Source: an uncultured Bacteroidota bacterium
Lineage (GTDB): Bacteria > Bacteroidota > Bacteroidia > Chitinophagales > Saprospiraceae
DNA: 54,946 nucleotides
NCBI GenBank assembly: GCA_903836265.1
Contig: CAILQK010000010.1
Location: 1 to 54,946, forward strand
Direction: 5' to 3'
Shown: piece after piece, positions 52,894 through 54,946 of the stretch
Layout: each line of letters begins with the position of its first letter
Numbering within the stretch: the stretch's first letter is position 1
Position numbers and translations under genes: made by a program
The notes under the pieces: model-generated
What the model saw: the letters and a program-made list of their open reading frames with translations, nothing else
Database searches by the model: none
Told to the model about the DNA's origin: nothing

Positions 52894-54195
52894 ATGTCGT
52901 CCAGAACATCATCATTCTCACTGCTATTCTATGTAAGCAAAACAAAACTTCAAAAAAGCGGGGAAGCTCCGCTGTTACTCAAAATCAACGTCAACGGGCA
53001 CAGGCTCGTCATGAATCTGAAGCGATCGGTTAATCCCAATGACTGGGACTCAGGGAAAGGCCGCGTGGCAGGGAGGAATGACCAGGCAAAGCTCGTCAAC
53101 GAGTACATTGACGCTGTCAGGTACAAGGTTCGCCAGAAATACAACGAACTGATTCAGCTCAACGATGAAATCACGCCGGAAATGCTCCGCGATGCCATTC
53201 TGGGCATCAACGGCTCGGCCATGAGAACGATCGTGACCGTTTGGGAAGATCATCTCGAGGGGATGCGCAAGCTGATCGGCAAGGAAACTACCCGCGCTAC
53301 CTGCCAGAAATACTCCTCGGCGCTCAACCACATTCGGAAGTTTCTGAAATGGCAGTACCGCACCAGCGACATCTCTGTCAAGGCGATTGACCCGGAATTC
53401 ATCTCGAATTTCAGTCTGTACCTCAAGACAACGGGCAATTGCAGCCACAACACGACAGCCAAGTTCCTGCAAACCTTCAAGCGGGTTGTTAATATCTGCA
53501 TCAGGAATGGCTGGATGGTCAAAGACCCGTTTGTGGGTATCAATATGAAGCTCAAAATCGTTGACCGGGCATACCTGAACGAGACTGAGCTGTACAAACT
53601 CGCCACACTCGATATCCCTGTCGAACGCGTGGCCCGCATCAGGGATTTCTTTCTTTTTTCCTGCTACACCGGACTGGCCTACATTGACCTGAAGAATCTC
53701 AAACGCCAGGAAATTGAGCCCGGCGAATCCGAGACGGGCTACTGGATTCGCACAAAGCGGCAGAAAACGGGGATTAGTACGAATGTTCCCTTGCTTGAGC
53801 TGCCGTATCTGATTATCAACAAGTACAACAAACTGGAGAGCCTTCGGCCATCCGACCCCGTGCTGCCCATCCCCAGCAACCAGAAGATGAACGCCTACCT
53901 CAAGGAGCTGGCTGATCTTTGCTCCATCGAGAAGGAACTCACTTTCCACATTGCACGGCACACTTTTGCCACCACTGTCACGCTGATGAACGGGGTTCCG
54001 ATCGAAAGTGTGAGCAAGATGCTCGGGCACACCAACCTGAAAAGTACGCAGCACTACGCCAAGGTGGTGGACAAGAAACTGGGTGAAGACATGGCCGCCC
54101 TGGCGGCGAAGCTCAGCATGAAGAAGCCCGTTGCGCCACCCGTTACTCAAGTTCAACCTGTCAGGAGGGCGAAAAGAACGCCCGTAACCCGGTAA
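52894..54195 (+). CDS. Tyrosine recombinase/integrase of an integrated element
   Basis: A 433-residue integrase with the three-part Bacteroidota form: arm-binding N-terminal domain (about 1-95; LLFYVSKTKLQKSGEAPLLL, NPNDWDSGKGRV), SAM-like core-binding domain (about 105-205) and catalytic domain (about 215-410). Catalytic box II is clear: HIARHTFAT (H-x-x-R-H), LGHTN and the nucleophile in HYAKV. In box I the usual Arg (TGxR) is Ala in SCYTGLAYIDL, as in many Bacteroidota integrases such as IntDOT. It sits just downstream of tRNA-Ser in the same direction and leads a group of element genes. It probably integrates the element at the tRNA 3' end. A terminator follows at 54201. Confidence 0.93.
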   Translation: MSSRTSSFSLLFYVSKTKLQKSGEAPLLLKINVNGHRLVMNLKRSVNPNDWDSGKGRVAGRNDQAKLVNEYIDAVRYKVRQKYNELIQLNDEITPEMLRDAILGINGSAMRTIVTVWEDHLEGMRKLIGKETTRATCQKYSSALNHIRKFLKWQYRTSDISVKAIDPEFISNFSLYLKTTGNCSHNTTAKFLQTFKRVVNICIRNGWMVKDPFVGINMKLKIVDRAYLNETELYKLATLDIPVERVARIRDFFLFSCYTGLAYIDLKNLKRQEIEPGESETGYWIRTKRQKTGISTNVPLLELPYLIINKYNKLESLRPSDPVLPIPSNQKMNAYLKELADLCSIEKELTFHIARHTFATTVTLMNGVPIESVSKMLGHTNLKSTQHYAKVVDKKLGEDMAALAAKLSMKKPVAPPVTQVQPVRRAKRTPVTR

Positions 54196-54200
54196 GTTTT

Positions 54201-54234
54201 GGGGAGCCTCCGGTTTCTGCGGGGGCTCCCTTTT
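54201..54234 (+). terminator. Intrinsic terminator after the integrase gene
   Basis: GGGAGCC (54202-54208) pairs with GGCTCCC (54224-54230), extended inside by CCG/CGG, followed by TTTT. It isolates the integrase transcript from the element genes beyond. Confidence 0.8.
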
Positions 54235-54251
54235 CCCAATTTTCACCTTCT

Positions 54252-54475
54252 ATGGATCAAATTTTCACCATCCGCACCTACGGTTTCGGGGAACTGGCCC
54301 AGATGTATTTTCCGGCTGTATCGCCCAAAACTGCCAGTACGAACCTGAATAACTGGATTAAATCGGCTCCTGCCCTGAAATCCGCGCTCTGTGAGACTGG
54401 CCGCAGGCGCAGGCCGGACATGCTCACAGTCCGGCACAGGTCAGACTGATCGTGGATGTGTTTGGTGAACCCTAA
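54252..54475 (+). pseudogene. DUF4248-like mobile-element protein, frameshifted near its C-terminus
   Basis: ATG 54252 opens a frame reading MDQIFTIRTYGFGELAQMYF, then SPKTASTNLNNWIKSAP, the pattern of the small DUF4248 proteins common in Bacteroidota mobile elements. In frame it stops at 54449 with a tail (VRHRSD) unlike the family. A shifted frame from about 54430 reads PAQVRLIVDVFGEP and stops at 54473-54475, which is the expected family ending. A one-base loss or two-base gain near 54430-54436 explains this. It may be a natural mutation or a sequence error. The first 60 residues stay family-like, so some function could persist. The role of DUF4248 is unknown. Confidence 0.6.
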
Positions 54476-54489
54476 ATGCGCTTTCTGCC

Positions 54490-54946
54490 ATGAAAAGCTA
54501 CTATACTCCGCCCAAAAACCAACAGTTTTTTCAGAGCTACCACCGCCTGACTCCCACGCTGCGCCTGATGGGCTATCTCGCCCAGGTTATCACGGCACTC
54601 GCAGAAATGGGTATCTCGTACCGGCTGATTCTCTCCAGCGTGCAGGAGGTGTTCCCGGAACATGCCGTACCGGCAGCGATTTTCGGAGCGGTAGCGGTGA
54701 CGGTTTTTCTGGAGGTGGGACTGCGCAAGTTCCTGCCTTACTCGTTCAGGGCCATCCTGTACCGCCGCTTTTCCGGTCTTCATCTGCTGATTACTGTTCC
54801 GGTGCTGCTCATCACGGTTGCGCTGGTGGTGGCACTGGGCTACCTGAGCGTGCAGGGCAGTCACGAGATTGTCCGGCAGATAGCTCCCGACCCGCAGGTG
54901 ATACCCGAAGACCCGATTTTGCTGCGTTCGGAGGACGATCGGGAGA
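54490..54946 (+). CDS. Membrane protein of the integrated element (5' part)
   Basis: ATG 54490 opens a frame that continues past the window end; 152 residues are visible. The head is polar (MKSYYTPPKNQQFFQSYHR), followed by three hydrophobic segments (about 28-50, 64-84 and 102-126), the last being LLITVPVLLITVALVVALGY, then a soluble region (HEIVRQIAPDPQVIPEDP). It lies 14 bases after the DUF4248 remnant and is probably co-transcribed with it. I do not recognise the family; small membrane proteins of this kind occur near the integrase end of Bacteroidota elements. Confidence 0.7.
   Translation, partial: MKSYYTPPKNQQFFQSYHRLTPTLRLMGYLAQVITALAEMGISYRLILSSVQEVFPEHAVPAAIFGAVAVTVFLEVGLRKFLPYSFRAILYRRFSGLHLLITVPVLLITVALVVALGYLSVQGSHEIVRQIAPDPQVIPEDPILLRSEDDRE

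Noticed and set aside
53050-54246. A 398-codon open frame opposite the integrase
   Set aside because: The integrase carries all box-II residues; the antisense product has no recognisable motif.
1-54946. CRISPR array, insertion sequence, rRNA operon or restriction/defence island
   Set aside because: No regularly spaced repeats, transposase motifs, rRNA sequence or defence-type enzymes were seen in the window.

Overview
The window comes from a Bacteroidota chromosome, probably a Saprospiria/Chitinophagia-type relative. The signs are type IX secretion (T9SS) gene sets (PorP/SprF beta-barrels, PorE-like TPR/PD40/OmpA proteins, adhesins with the gliding-motility-associated CHU_C C-terminal domain), promoters of the Bacteroidota form TTTG-N19/20-TAnnTTTG, few Shine-Dalgarno sites, a TonB-dependent receptor, and a tyrosine integrase without the usual box-I Arg. 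No known species could be named from the sequence alone. Region 1 (1-14306, + strand): the 3' part of mutS2, then one long co-directional unit from a well-formed promoter at 1714-1745: PorP/SprF, PorE-like protein, CHU_C adhesin, a family-2 glycosyltransferase and three GT4-type glycosyltransferases, with gaps of only a few bases or overlaps. It converges on smc (14266-17811, - strand) with overlapping 3' ends. Region 2 (17930-24428): a YfgM-like TPR membrane protein; a PorE-like protein whose OmpA anchor is replaced by three SPOR-type repeats, behind a long structured leader; an RlmL-type rRNA methyltransferase; and an unrecognised gene. Region 3 (24429-30637, - strand): an operon of RidA, a class V PLP enzyme, HMG-CoA lyase, an orphan RND pump and a small unknown protein. 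Region 4 (30635-36961): two divergent paralogous lipoprotein haloperoxidases (vanadium/PAP2 type), a MORN-like lipoprotein, a FecA-like TonB-dependent receptor and a small one-helix protein. A nearly identical AT-rich motif lies upstream of haloperoxidase 2 and of the receptor. Region 5 (37023-52334): a polysaccharide deacetylase, gltX, a 54-residue acidic protein, then a second T9SS set with a 2648-residue HYR/Ig-like adhesin, PorP/SprF, a PorE-like OmpA protein and an exported Shelphs-type phosphatase. An undecaprenol/diacylglycerol kinase and a small membrane protein run on the opposite strand. Region 6 (52450-54946): tRNA-Ser(GGA), followed by a tyrosine integrase, a frameshifted DUF4248-like gene and the start of a membrane protein. 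This looks like the left end of an element integrated at the tRNA gene and continuing past the window. No CRISPR array, insertion sequence or rRNA was seen. All family names are from reading motifs by eye; no database search was possible.
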